DNA from: Pseudolachnospira sp051055405
GTDB lineage: Bacteria; Bacillota; Clostridia; Lachnospirales; Lachnospiraceae
Length of the DNA: 64,000 nt
Assembly (NCBI RefSeq): GCF_051055405.1
Contig: NZ_CP167068.1
Coordinates: 3,100,001 to 3,164,000, forward strand
Reading direction: 5' to 3'
Positions 51,389 through 60,153 of the stretch are shown here, piece by piece (the stretch's first letter is position 1; every line of letters starts with the position of its first letter). A model generated the notes under the pieces. That model ran no database searches. It was not told where the DNA came from and saw only the letters and a program-made list of their open reading frames with translations. Made by a program: the position numbers and the translations under genes.

Positions 51389-51517
51389 AGCATCATTTAC
51401 AACTCCCGTGTGATCACCTCCTGCAACTCTTGGTACATTCTACAACGTTCTGTTACATTAGCGGATAGCAAATACAGCCCCATTAGACACACCACTAGAA
51501 GGTACGGGACCTTCTGT

Positions 51518-53083
51518 TTATTCAGTTGTCTTTGCCTCCAATTGAGCAATGCGTTCCTCTAATTTCTGGATTGATTTTGCTTGCTGCTGCACAACCGCGA
51601 TCAACGGAGCAATAAACTCTTCGTATCTTAGGCCGTATACATATTCACCCTCTACTAGAACGCACTCGCGGCTTCCATCTTCGTTTTCGACGTCTTCATA
51701 TTTGGGAGATTTGATAAATCCAGCAAAGTCCATATCCGTCAACCCAGCAACAGCCATTGCCCCTTCAACCTGTTGCGCAATCAATCCGTGATGGGTACGC
51801 CCGGATTCTCCGTTAATTAGTTTATAGCTGACTGGATCAAGAGCATTTATGAACATTGTCATCTTATCGGGATCAAGTGTTTCAATACTTTTCTTTTCTC
51901 TCCGATCAGAGGTAGAAATTGAAGAACTGGTACTATAAATCTGCCCCCAACGGTAACTCGGTGATCCCAACGTTATTGAGCCGTTTCGATAAGGTATGAA
52001 CCGCCAAGCTTGCTCCCAAACACCTAAACACGCAAAGTATTCCGCTTCGTTCGAGGCGCAAATATATATTTGTTGATTAGTAGAGCTTTTAATTCGGGCG
52101 TTACTTGTCCCAATTCGTAACGTTGGTTCGGCAGCGTAGATCTCGTTAAGGGCTGCATCATATCCAAAAATTGAACGACTTTCTGTATTATTCCAGATTA
52201 TTACACCGGCGTCGCTATCGGTTCCACCCGCCACTATACTAATTGATTGCTTTGCTTTGGAACAATTGGTCAAAGTCACCAAACTCGCATTTGACGTTCC
52301 AAGATTCCTGATAATCCCACCAGTCATTGTTCCGCCTGATAGCGGTAAATAGCTATGGGTATGGCTAGACGGCGGATACGTACTTGGCTTATTTGTAACA
52401 TCCGTCCATATGTGCGTATGGCCTTCATCGGCTTTCCCGTTTAGAGTAGTATTTATCTGATCAATAGAGGAAGAAATACTTCCCATTTCCGTTTCAAGGC
52501 TCGTTCCAGATGCCATAACGATATCTTCTGCCAAGTTACTGCCTGGATCGCCCTGTGGGCCTTGAATTCCTTGTTCTCCTTGTGGACCAGGCGGGCCTTG
52601 GATTCCTTGCGGACCAGGCGGACCGATAAAATCCCCGTTTTCCAATTTGGTTTCGATATCCGCAATGAGCTCTTCGGTTTGATCAACAAGAGTGTTCAGC
52701 GTCCCAAACTCATTACTGCTTTCCGCCGCATCCTCGCTCCGGACATTGCGTTCAATCCGTATTACAAAGACAGAAGTTGACAGCAATTTCTCCCCCTGGT
52801 ACAAGGCGATCTCCGCCCTGGCATCCCCGGCAGCGATTAGAGCCTGACTGGTCAAATCCGCGATCACCCGATTGCCTGCTATGGTAGTGTCGTTGTATAC
52901 TGCTGTCCCGTCTGGCTTTTTAATCCAAATTCGGGCCGTTACTCCATCCGGTATCTGATATACCGTCCCATTATCAATAAATCCAATGTCAATCCTGCGG
53001 GCGGACACATCCCCCTGTTTAGCATAGACCACAGCAGGGGTGCGTTCACCGCTTAATTCAATGTCAATTTGTGTTATGTACAT
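51518..53083 (-). CDS. Phage tail fibre: BppU-like N-terminus, collagen-like stretch, S74 chaperone
   Basis: A 521-residue fibre. Residues 1-125 resemble the BppU/baseplate upper protein N-domain. A coiled coil leads to about 30 residues of collagen-like GPxGPQ repeats near 155-185, then a shaft. The C-terminus is an intramolecular chaperone of the S74 type, with SDRREKKSI as the self-cleavage Ser/Lys motif, followed by HHGLIAQQV. It would trimerise, then cut off the chaperone. It is the likely receptor-binding protein. Confidence 0.88.
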   Translation of the reverse strand: MYITQIDIELSGERTPAVVYAKQGDVSARRIDIGFIDNGTVYQIPDGVTARIWIKKPDGTAVYNDTTIAGNRVIADLTSQALIAAGDARAEIALYQGEKLLSTSVFVIRIERNVRSEDAAESSNEFGTLNTLVDQTEELIADIETKLENGDFIGPPGPQGIQGPPGPQGEQGIQGPQGDPGSNLAEDIVMASGTSLETEMGSISSSIDQINTTLNGKADEGHTHIWTDVTNKPSTYPPSSHTHSYLPLSGGTMTGGIIRNLGTSNASLVTLTNCSKAKQSISIVAGGTDSDAGVIIWNNTESRSIFGYDAALNEIYAAEPTLRIGTSNARIKSSTNQQIYICASNEAEYFACLGVWEQAWRFIPYRNGSITLGSPSYRWGQIYSTSSSISTSDRREKKSIETLDPDKMTMFINALDPVSYKLINGESGRTHHGLIAQQVEGAMAVAGLTDMDFAGFIKSPKYEDVENEDGSRECVLVEGEYVYGLRYEEFIAPLIAVVQQQAKSIQKLEERIAQLEAKTTE

Positions 53084-53091
53084 AATCCCTC

Positions 53092-55017
53092 CTATGAGAG
53101 TGAAGCGTTATAAAAATGATCATAATCCATCATAGCTGTATCGCCGTCCTTAGACATCCGTATCGATGGCACTCCATTTTCCGTTTTCATTTCTGCCATC
53201 CCCATATCGTTTCTCACCTGTACCGACGCACTACCAGAATCTATTTTCATCATAACTTCAGACTCTCCATTATTTAACCATACCCAACTCGATTTGTCAG
53301 AAAACGTTCCCGCTTGGAGCCTCAGGTGTTTGTCTACCAATGTTTCTAATCCTACAAAAACGCTTGATGCGGTTAGAGTAGCTTCTTTTTGCGTCGTGTT
53401 ATTTTTTACGCCTATATGGTTTCCGTAGATCTTAGCAGTATTATCATTCCAGTTAATATTTATCGCTGAAATTTCATTCGATTCCGTACTGATATTGATC
53501 GTCCCACCGTTAATATGGATATCATTGGCATATACATACCCATCTGCACGTACATAGAAGGCCCCTTGGAAAGTCTTGCCCCCATCGGTGGAAATCTGGG
53601 AAGAAAACGCCCAGTCCGTTGCTTTCTGAGGGGACTGAATGGACACCCGGTACACCGTGGACCCCACAACGTAGTCTTTGTACAGAGCTTTTGCACTCAT
53701 ATCCCATCCGGCAATTTTCCCTCGTTCCGCAATAATCTGAATCCCCTGGAGCGTTCCGGCTGTGATCATATCCGCAACAATCTGCCCATCCTGCGTCATG
53801 GCTGTTTCATAGGGTCCGTCATACCCATTCTTGCTATGTCCAAGTCCACCCTGGTTCCATCGCCACACCTCTTTAGCCGTGGAGATGTCCGGCGTGTCCA
53901 TGATAAGCATTTCATAGGGCTGTTCGTTTTCATCCTGATGTATGATAAGATATCCGCCCTTGCTCCCGGTAATCCAATCCGTCGCATTTTGAATGGCGTT
54001 CTGCAGGCGGCTGTTAAACTCACTCCTTGGATTTTCGATCGTCTCCTTCAGTTGTTTTACTGAATTTTGAATTTTGGGAGCAACGCTGGATAAGGTAACC
54101 ACATTTCGTTCTCGTTGTGCCGGGTACTCCTCGTACTGCACCACTTGATGGTCAATTGACGCATATAATTTATCGTCAATCAAGGTTACCACTTCAAAAA
54201 GATTAAAATCCTGAAATTTATACAATTCCGGATTTGTAGCCGCCAAATCCACCACCGAACACTCATAAGAACGTTCCGGAATGGCAAGCTGTTTCAGACG
54301 GCTTTTTGCTTCCTCCAGAAGACTTTCCTTGGTTTCGTACTGGTCATCCGACCAATAGGCCGAAATCACTTTATCTGAGTAGGTATGATCATCCACATAA
54401 GGTTTGCCATCGTTGATACTGGCAAAAGTAAGCCCGTCCTTCCCGTAGGCATATAGACGTGTTGCAAAACCCGAACTTTTTCCCTTATAATTAATTTCCT
54501 GCAAATTCAATTCCTGGGTAGCAAAAGCGCCTTTGGGCTCATAACTCTTCGGGTCAATGATCTCTATCTGCCTTGTTTTTGGCCGAAACTGAAATGTCAC
54601 AGAATAAATATCTGCACAGGCCTGGATAATCTCTAAAGGCGTCGCTGCTTCACTTTCTACCGTTCTCTTGAACGTAAAATAGGCTCGGTCTACTACCGCC
54701 CATCCAGCCGGGAGGACACCTGAAATGGTATCATACACCGTCGCATTACCATTGGTATATCCGATGTGCATGTCTGCTTTTAACTCGTCCAGATCCAACT
54801 GGCATTTTACACTCACATCGTCTCCGCCCCGGTCGATTGCCTTGACCAGATAGGGCTGTTCATATTCCACAACGGCCTCCTCATAAATATCCGGATAATG
54901 TTCATCATGGACCGAAATGGTAAAGTCCAACTCGTCCAATCCCGAATACACATGACGAATGCAAAAATCATCTGTGTTCAATGGGAAAGCCTGCGTCCCA
55001 TTTAAAATTTTCAGCAT
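53092..55017 (-). CDS. Phage tail-associated lysin/baseplate protein (Tal, prophage tail endopeptidase family)
   Basis: A 641-residue tail-tip protein. The N-terminal 380 residues match the siphovirus Tal/gp44-like fold (AFPLNTDDFCIRHVYSGLDELDF, then EIIDPKSYEPKGAF and the closing VVTLSSVAPKIQNSVKQLKETIE). The C-terminal part is beta-rich with repeats typical of fibre-like extensions. It follows the distal tail protein gene by 12 bases. It closes the tail tube and contacts the cell surface. Confidence 0.88.
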   Translation of the reverse strand: MLKILNGTQAFPLNTDDFCIRHVYSGLDELDFTISVHDEHYPDIYEEAVVEYEQPYLVKAIDRGGDDVSVKCQLDLDELKADMHIGYTNGNATVYDTISGVLPAGWAVVDRAYFTFKRTVESEAATPLEIIQACADIYSVTFQFRPKTRQIEIIDPKSYEPKGAFATQELNLQEINYKGKSSGFATRLYAYGKDGLTFASINDGKPYVDDHTYSDKVISAYWSDDQYETKESLLEEAKSRLKQLAIPERSYECSVVDLAATNPELYKFQDFNLFEVVTLIDDKLYASIDHQVVQYEEYPAQRERNVVTLSSVAPKIQNSVKQLKETIENPRSEFNSRLQNAIQNATDWITGSKGGYLIIHQDENEQPYEMLIMDTPDISTAKEVWRWNQGGLGHSKNGYDGPYETAMTQDGQIVADMITAGTLQGIQIIAERGKIAGWDMSAKALYKDYVVGSTVYRVSIQSPQKATDWAFSSQISTDGGKTFQGAFYVRADGYVYANDIHINGGTINISTESNEISAININWNDNTAKIYGNHIGVKNNTTQKEATLTASSVFVGLETLVDKHLRLQAGTFSDKSSWVWLNNGESEVMMKIDSGSASVQVRNDMGMAEMKTENGVPSIRMSKDGDTAMMDYDHFYNASLS

Positions 55018-55029
55018 ACTCTCACCTCT

Positions 55030-55692
55030 TTACAAATAGCAGGGATAAAACTCGACAGTAGGGGTATCTCGACAGTCAATCCCGTTTTTCCCCGGTATCA
55101 GATAAGGAAACTCCGTCCAACTCGCCCGCTTGGCGTCGGGAACTCCGTCCACTAAAATTCGTTTGTTGATACCATCTACCACCAGCTTCTCTCCCGCCTC
55201 TACGTCATGGAAGGTAATACTCCCCAGTGGGTATAGGGAAGCGTCTGCCCCCACCGTTACAGTCAAGATACAATCGCTTTTAGGCAGCGTCCCAGGATTG
55301 TAAATCGTCTTGCCGGAAGTCTTCATCCAGTCGCCATGACGAATACCGGAAAAGGAATAGGATGCTTCCATCATTTCCTCGCCTACACGCGTTTCCGCCC
55401 CCAATTGGTCGCAGTGGCAGGTATATCCAAAACCGTCGCCTAAGATGAGCTCTATCTGACCCATAACCGCCGCGTCAAAAGCAGATTTATGTAAAATGGC
55501 CTCTCGCTGATCCTGTCCGGTAAATACAATCGTTAATTCCAGTGTTTTCAGTCCGATTATCTGGGACTGCAGCACATAGGCACTCCTGTTCCGCCCCTGA
55601 AAATACATGTTTCCCAGTGGCGTACCTCCATAGACATATTCTCGGATTAATTTACCGTGATAATGCGATAAGTCTCGCCCGTTGATATACAC
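55030..55692 (-). CDS. Phage distal tail protein (Dit)
   Basis: A 220-residue Dit-type protein joining tube and baseplate. Recognisable are the N-terminal beta-sheet (VYINGRDLSHYHGKLIREY), then GLKTLELTIVFTGQDQ and a galectin-like C-terminal part ending in PTVEFYPCYL. The GTG at 55692 is chosen because GGGAGG lies 7 bases upstream and its G is the last base of the tape-measure stop (TAGTG); a TTG at 55707 is less likely. Confidence 0.88.
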   Translation of the reverse strand: MYINGRDLSHYHGKLIREYVYGGTPLGNMYFQGRNRSAYVLQSQIIGLKTLELTIVFTGQDQREAILHKSAFDAAVMGQIELILGDGFGYTCHCDQLGAETRVGEEMMEASYSFSGIRHGDWMKTSGKTIYNPGTLPKSDCILTVTVGADASLYPLGSITFHDVEAGEKLVVDGINKRILVDGVPDAKRASWTEFPYLIPGKNGIDCRDTPTVEFYPCYL

Positions 55693-57749
55693 TATATTTC
55701 CTCCCAACTCAGCTGTTCGCCTGTATAACGGGCCGTCTGACGGGCAACCGTCCGCCCATCCAGCTGTAAGTAAATATCGAACCTGGCCTCTTTTCCAGCC
55801 GCCGAATGAAAAGGCTCCCCGTGTTCCAATCCTGATAGACCGCCAGCTGCCATAAAAGCTGCATTTTCTTCTTTTGTCAGGACTCTTTCTCCATAATGCA
55901 AGAACGCCAGATAATCGTCCGACGGAACAAAAGCCATACCTTTTTTCAATCTCTTAATTTCCGAGATATGAAATCCCATACCACCAATACCCGGAACCCA
56001 ATCCGGGACTTGAATCTTATTCAGACCGCGAATAAAGCCATTGAGCACATCAATGCAAAAATTGATGGGAGTTTTCCATATATTTCCGATTCCATCTACG
56101 ATATTAGAAAAAATACTTTTAACGCCTTCCCAGGCCCGCCCCCAGTCTCCGGTAAAAATACCCTCGATAAAATCAATAATTCCGCCAAAGATACCTTTGA
56201 TATTCTCGATAATTGGCCTAGCCTTTTCCAATACGCCATTCAAAGCGTTATTAAAAATATTGGGGAGACTTTGCATAATTTCAATTAAAGGTTGGATTGT
56301 AAAATCCAACAAAAAAGCAAGAATGTCAATCAGCGGTTGAATTGCCTCAGAAATCAAAGATACGATTGGGCCGATAGCCGTCATAAAAGCATCCATGAGC
56401 GGACCCAACCGCTCCATTAAAACTGGGAGTACCGACTGAATCAGGTTTTCCAAAATTGGCATTAACATCTCGCCCAGCGGGATCAACAGCATTTCCAAGT
56501 TCCGTTGAAGGCCCCCGATCATGTCCTTCAAGTCGTCACCGTTGACGTCTTTCATCTGGTTCAAGGCATCGCCGGTATTATAAGCGCCCTCTTCGATATC
56601 CGCCAGCTGAGAAATTACTTCCGGCCCCAGTTCCTCCCACGCACTCCCAAATAGCGCCGCGCCTGCCGCGTTTTGCTCTAACGGGTCTTCCATTTCCGCC
56701 AACGCTTCTATGGTCTGTTCAAAGGCTTCCTTTGCCGTATCACCGCCGGCAGCAAACTTTTCCGCCATAATATCCGCGTCCAAACCAATTGCCTCAAAGC
56801 CCTCTTTGGTGGTATCGCTCCCATCTATCACACGGATAGACATTTCTTTGACAGCGTCTCCGATCTTATCCAAATTCCACGCACCGGTTTCAGCGCCGGT
56901 TTCAAATATCTTGAACATGTCGTCGGCGTCCAAACCGACTTTTGCAAACTGACTGGAATACTTATTAATACTGTCGAGCAGTTCGCCGGAATAATCTAAA
57001 CCGTTCTGGGCGCCTACAGCAATCAATCCCATCGCCTCTTCGCCGGATACGCCAAAGTTATCCATCAGCGCTTTAGCTGCGCGGGTCGATTCGGACACAT
57101 CATATTTAAATACATCCTTCAGGACAAAAGCGGATTCCGTTACCTGCTGAAGCTCTTCGTCAGACATATCCCCCAACTGTTTATCCACCTGGGCCATCGC
57201 CTGCGCGATATCCTTAAAAGATTCTCCGTAATTGTTGGTATAGATTTCCTCGAGAACTTTCTGGTATCGTTCCGTCTCTTCCTTGCCTTTTCCGGTGGAG
57301 GCCAGATATCCGTTCATGGCTTGTTTCATTTCATCCGCAGCGCCAACCGCCTTTATCCCAATCTCCGCTATGCCAACGCCTACGCCAACCGCCGCCGCCT
57401 TTGCCCCGGAGAGGCCGTCCGTCCATTTTATTATGGAACCAACAGATGTGTCTTCCAGCTGCTTCTTAATGATCTTCTTTGCATTTTCGGCTACCGTTTT
57501 TTCATTTTTTTCGCGTTCCTGGCCGGTTTCCTTATCGTCTTTTACGCGCTCATCATTTTGCTTTTCTTGGTGTTCCGTAACAGATTTCTGTTCCTGCTTA
57601 ATTGCATCGGAGGTTTTTTTCTCCAACTTTTCGCGTTCCTGGCCGGTTTCCTTTGCTGATTTTTTTACAGCCTGTCCCACTCGCTGCAAATCACCATTCA
57701 GTTTGCTGTCATCGACCCGAACCGTATATTGAATTTCCCCATCGGCCAT
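55692..57749 (-). CDS. Phage tail tape measure protein
   Basis: A 685-residue protein. The N-terminus is a charged coiled coil with a 40-residue internal repeat (ETGQERE at residues 34-40 and 74-80). The middle is the Ala/Gly-rich TP901-type core (GLSGAKAAAVGVGVGIAEIG, then DYSGELLDSINKYSSQFA). Hydrophobic segments lie near 420-500. Tape measures set tail length, so 685 residues fits a tail of roughly 100 nm. No frameshift or stop is seen. Confidence 0.93.
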   Translation of the reverse strand: MADGEIQYTVRVDDSKLNGDLQRVGQAVKKSAKETGQEREKLEKKTSDAIKQEQKSVTEHQEKQNDERVKDDKETGQEREKNEKTVAENAKKIIKKQLEDTSVGSIIKWTDGLSGAKAAAVGVGVGIAEIGIKAVGAADEMKQAMNGYLASTGKGKEETERYQKVLEEIYTNNYGESFKDIAQAMAQVDKQLGDMSDEELQQVTESAFVLKDVFKYDVSESTRAAKALMDNFGVSGEEAMGLIAVGAQNGLDYSGELLDSINKYSSQFAKVGLDADDMFKIFETGAETGAWNLDKIGDAVKEMSIRVIDGSDTTKEGFEAIGLDADIMAEKFAAGGDTAKEAFEQTIEALAEMEDPLEQNAAGAALFGSAWEELGPEVISQLADIEEGAYNTGDALNQMKDVNGDDLKDMIGGLQRNLEMLLIPLGEMLMPILENLIQSVLPVLMERLGPLMDAFMTAIGPIVSLISEAIQPLIDILAFLLDFTIQPLIEIMQSLPNIFNNALNGVLEKARPIIENIKGIFGGIIDFIEGIFTGDWGRAWEGVKSIFSNIVDGIGNIWKTPINFCIDVLNGFIRGLNKIQVPDWVPGIGGMGFHISEIKRLKKGMAFVPSDDYLAFLHYGERVLTKEENAAFMAAGGLSGLEHGEPFHSAAGKEARFDIYLQLDGRTVARQTARYTGEQLSWEEI

Positions 57750-57755
57750 CTTTCA

Positions 57756-58364
57756 TCACCTGCCCTTTGCCTGGGATTCTAATACTGAAAAAAGAGCGTT
57801 CAGTCCTTTCTGTCCTCCTCCGCCTTCTACCGGAAGGGCATAATAGGCCTTCAGCTCCATCAAATTTTGTCTTTCTTTTTGGTTTTGTTTTGTAGGACTT
57901 GGAATATCCATGCCGCGAATTTTCATGATTTCCCGGATTTTTGTTCCATCCGGGAGCCCCTGGAATAAAGCGATAAAGCGTTTCCATTGGAGACGCCCCT
58001 GCTCCTCCAGGAGATCCATCCCATAGGCTTGCAAAAAAGAAGCGTAGATATATTCCCCATCTAAATCAAAGTCTACCACCTTCTGTTGCTTTCCTACCTG
58101 CGGACGCGGAGGGAGCTCGATTTGCTGTTTGACAATCTCCGTCAGCAAATCTGCCTTCTGCGTCTGGGATAGACGCCTAACGCGCGTCTGATTTTTAATC
58201 AGCATTCGGAGCGCCTGTTCCAGCTTATCCAACTCTGTCAAATCCGGGTCCTTATATAATTTTTGGACGGCAAGGACAATATCGTAGGCCGGCCTCGTCC
58301 GATAACAGTGGCCGCCAAACCATATCCGGTTCCGCCGATCAAAAACATCCGTGATCAGACCCAC
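57756..58364 (-). CDS. Phage Gp15-like tail assembly protein
   Basis: A 202-residue protein with the Gp15-type pattern: DVFDRRNRIWFGGHCYRTRPAYDIVLAVQKLYKDPDL and a C-terminal FDLDGEYIYASFLQAYGMDL. The GTG at 58364 is chosen because GAGGTGAT, which overlaps the upstream stop, lies 6 bases ahead. The frame is open back to 58436, overlapping the chaperone gene in another frame. In phages this gene pair often makes a fusion by programmed frameshift. Confidence 0.8.
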   Translation of the reverse strand: MGLITDVFDRRNRIWFGGHCYRTRPAYDIVLAVQKLYKDPDLTELDKLEQALRMLIKNQTRVRRLSQTQKADLLTEIVKQQIELPPRPQVGKQQKVVDFDLDGEYIYASFLQAYGMDLLEEQGRLQWKRFIALFQGLPDGTKIREIMKIRGMDIPSPTKQNQKERQNLMELKAYYALPVEGGGGQKGLNALFSVLESQAKGR

Positions 58365-58368
58365 AAAA

Positions 58369-58809
58369 TCACCTCGCCAAAAAGGAACGTTTCCGGTCGT
58401 ACAACCGCATTTTGTTCTTTTTTGCTTCCTTTGCAATCTCGCGCATCTTAGGGATGACGACTTGCATCAAGAAGGGCGTAACTTCATTCATCATTTCAAA
58501 AACATTTCCGCCGTAAAAATCCAAAATTGCTTGTGCGTCTTCATCGCCAAAAATGACTCGCATGATCGTAAGAGCCGCCGATTCCAGATTTTTATAAGCC
58601 TCCGCCATCTGCTCCGGTTCCTTTTTTGCCGCTGACGCTGCTTTTACCGCGGCGTCGGCGTGGATCAAATCGATCACCTTCCTGTTGATGTCCTGGACAA
58701 TTCCTGCTCTATCCAACTGGATCAAGATCGTTCTTACGACTTTTCCATTTTCATCAACCAGTTCCAGCTCTTCCGTTGCGCTCTTATTTTGTCTCATCTG
58801 ATACGCCAT
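58369..58809 (-). CDS. Phage tail assembly chaperone (Gp14/gpG-like)
   Basis: A 146-residue helical, charged protein located between tail tube and tape measure, where tail chaperones always lie. It ends with KEAKKNKM, coded by GCA AAA AAG, which is a classic A AAA AAG slippery heptamer in frame. The downstream gene lies in the +1 (or -2) frame rather than -1, so a fusion would need another kind of slip. Confidence 0.82.
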   Translation of the reverse strand: MAYQMRQNKSATEELELVDENGKVVRTILIQLDRAGIVQDINRKVIDLIHADAAVKAASAAKKEPEQMAEAYKNLESAALTIMRVIFGDEDAQAILDFYGGNVFEMMNEVTPFLMQVVIPKMREIAKEAKKNKMRLYDRKRSFLAR

Positions 58810-58854
58810 ATTGTTTTATCCTCCTGAAATAAAAGAGGAGCTCGAAAGCTCCCC

Positions 58855-59322
58855 TTACACTGCGGTTTCTACCACGGGTTTTCCGTTTCCGTGAATGGTT
58901 ACTGTCAGTCCATTCGGCTGGTTACTTTCCCCATAAGCCGCTGTAATGTTGGCCAGAGTAACCGGCCAGATAATCGTCGTTTCCCCTTTGACTAGCTTCA
59001 GATGCGTTTTGCGTGCCGCTCCAAAATGGTACTGCACTTCCTCGCTCAAAATATAGTCACAAGCAGCGTCGCCTGATTTGCAATCTCCGGTGAGGGTCAG
59101 AGTTAACTGTCCACCCGTGACTTCTGTGCTCCCCCAGCCTTTATCCGCATAATAGCTTGCCTGATATAATACTTCGTTGAAGCTCTGGGCCATATTCTTG
59201 GTTAATGTCGCTAAACTTGCCCAAGTGGGCTGTTCCGCGTTCGGCGTTGTATTGATATACGCCTCGGTTTCATAGTTGATTTCTGGAGTAATTGTGTTCT
59301 CCGGCAATACAGATTCTGCCAT
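58855..59322 (-). CDS. Phage major tail tube protein
   Basis: A 155-residue beta-rich protein of the siphophage tail-tube type, with the fold's terminal part (TIIWPVTLANITAAYGESNQPNGLTVTIHGNGKPV). It starts right after the scaffold-like gene; no capsid or connector genes intervene. Three ATG codons compete; 59322 has AAAGGA 12 bases upstream and is preferred weakly. Confidence 0.82.
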   Translation of the reverse strand: MAESVLPENTITPEINYETEAYINTTPNAEQPTWASLATLTKNMAQSFNEVLYQASYYADKGWGSTEVTGGQLTLTLTGDCKSGDAACDYILSEEVQYHFGAARKTHLKLVKGETTIIWPVTLANITAAYGESNQPNGLTVTIHGNGKPVVETAV

Positions 59323-59343
59323 ACTGATCATCCATCCTTTCAT

Positions 59344-59922
59344 TCAAAATAAATTTTTTTGTGCCTTTGCTGCTTGACGCTGGTCCCAAGCCTCTTTTTT
59401 ATCCTCCATCTCGTCAAGGGCATCTACCCCTTTTTTAAACTGAGGATACTTGTTCACTACTTTTTTAATGGCTTCGTTTCTATCCAGCTCCCCATCCGCG
59501 GTCATATAAGATCTAGCTAGAACCACCACGTCGTCAACTGCCTCTTTAGAGACGCCTGCCTCATAACAGGATATCTTCATTTCCAGTACGGAAACTTTAT
59601 CCTCCGCTGCTTTTCTGGCTTTTGCCTCCTCCCGGCTTTCCCCGTTCTGATCGGTGCTGCCGTCTCCGTCATCTTCCTTCCCATTCCTCTGGGCCTCGCG
59701 CTGCCATTTCCGGCGCTCCCGCGCCAGACGTTTTTTCACAGCATCGTCCAGATCCTTCTGGGAAAAATTTTTTTCGTCAGATTTCCCGCCGTCCGGGTCT
59801 CCCCCGTCCTGACCGCCATCATTGTCGGCCCCGTCATTACAGATACCATCTGCGTCTCCGCATCCGTCGTCCGGAGCATGAAAGAACTGCCCGCATCCGT
59901 AATGGTTGTTCATAAATTCCAT
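59344..59922 (-). CDS. Phage capsid scaffold-like protein (DUF4355 type)
   Basis: A 192-residue protein. An acidic, Gly/Asp-rich N-terminus is followed by the conserved SQKDLDDAVKKRLARERRKWQ and a long coiled coil, then YEAGVSKEAVDDVVVLARSY. This is the layout of capsid scaffold proteins. Normally the major capsid gene follows, but here the stop directly adjoins the tail-tube gene. AAAGGA precedes the ATG. It is probably the only head gene left. Confidence 0.78.
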   Translation of the reverse strand: MEFMNNHYGCGQFFHAPDDGCGDADGICNDGADNDGGQDGGDPDGGKSDEKNFSQKDLDDAVKKRLARERRKWQREAQRNGKEDDGDGSTDQNGESREEAKARKAAEDKVSVLEMKISCYEAGVSKEAVDDVVVLARSYMTADGELDRNEAIKKVVNKYPQFKKGVDALDEMEDKKEAWDQRQAAKAQKNLF

Positions 59923-59961
59923 TTTATTTCCTTTCTCCGTTTTATGCCCGTCGGCAAATAT

Positions 59962-59986
59962 AAAAAGCGCCGCAAAGGGCGCCTTT
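59962..59986 (-). terminator. Terminator-like hairpin upstream of the scaffold-like gene
   Basis: GCGCC and GGCGC pair around a short loop, followed by five T residues on the minus strand. It would hinder transcription into the tail genes unless a phage factor allows read-through. Confidence 0.6.
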
Positions 59987-60080
59987 ATAGATGATTGCAG
60001 CGTTGATATCCTCGACTTCTTCTTACCGCCAAGCCTAAACTTGGCGGCTTAGAAAGCAAAAAATAAAAAGGAGGAATAAA

Positions 60081-60118
60081 ACGCAAAAAGCAGACCACCA
60101 TCTTTGATCGTCTGCTTT
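60081..60118 (-). terminator. Terminator of the late sigma-like regulator gene
   Basis: A 9-bp perfect stem (AAAGCAGAC / GTCTGCTTT) followed by T residues on the minus strand, 36 bases after the stop codon. Confidence 0.72.
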
Positions 60119-60153
60119 TATAGTATCAATATATCACATTCCAATACGACATT

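Larger units (their letters stand above)
59923..60153. other. Hairpin-rich junction between late regulator and scaffold-like gene
   Basis: The terminase, portal and related genes would be expected here. Instead there are three hairpins: 59967-59982 with a T run on the minus strand, 60026-60047 (8-bp stem), and 60087-60118. A ribosome-site-like AAAAAGGAGG on the plus strand has no gene after it. No clear promoter for the tail genes was found. Confidence 0.6.

Noticed and set aside
58369..58809. Classical -1 frameshift fusion of the tail chaperones
   Set aside because: The heptamer is in phase, but the downstream gene is not in the -1 frame. It is kept only as an open observation.
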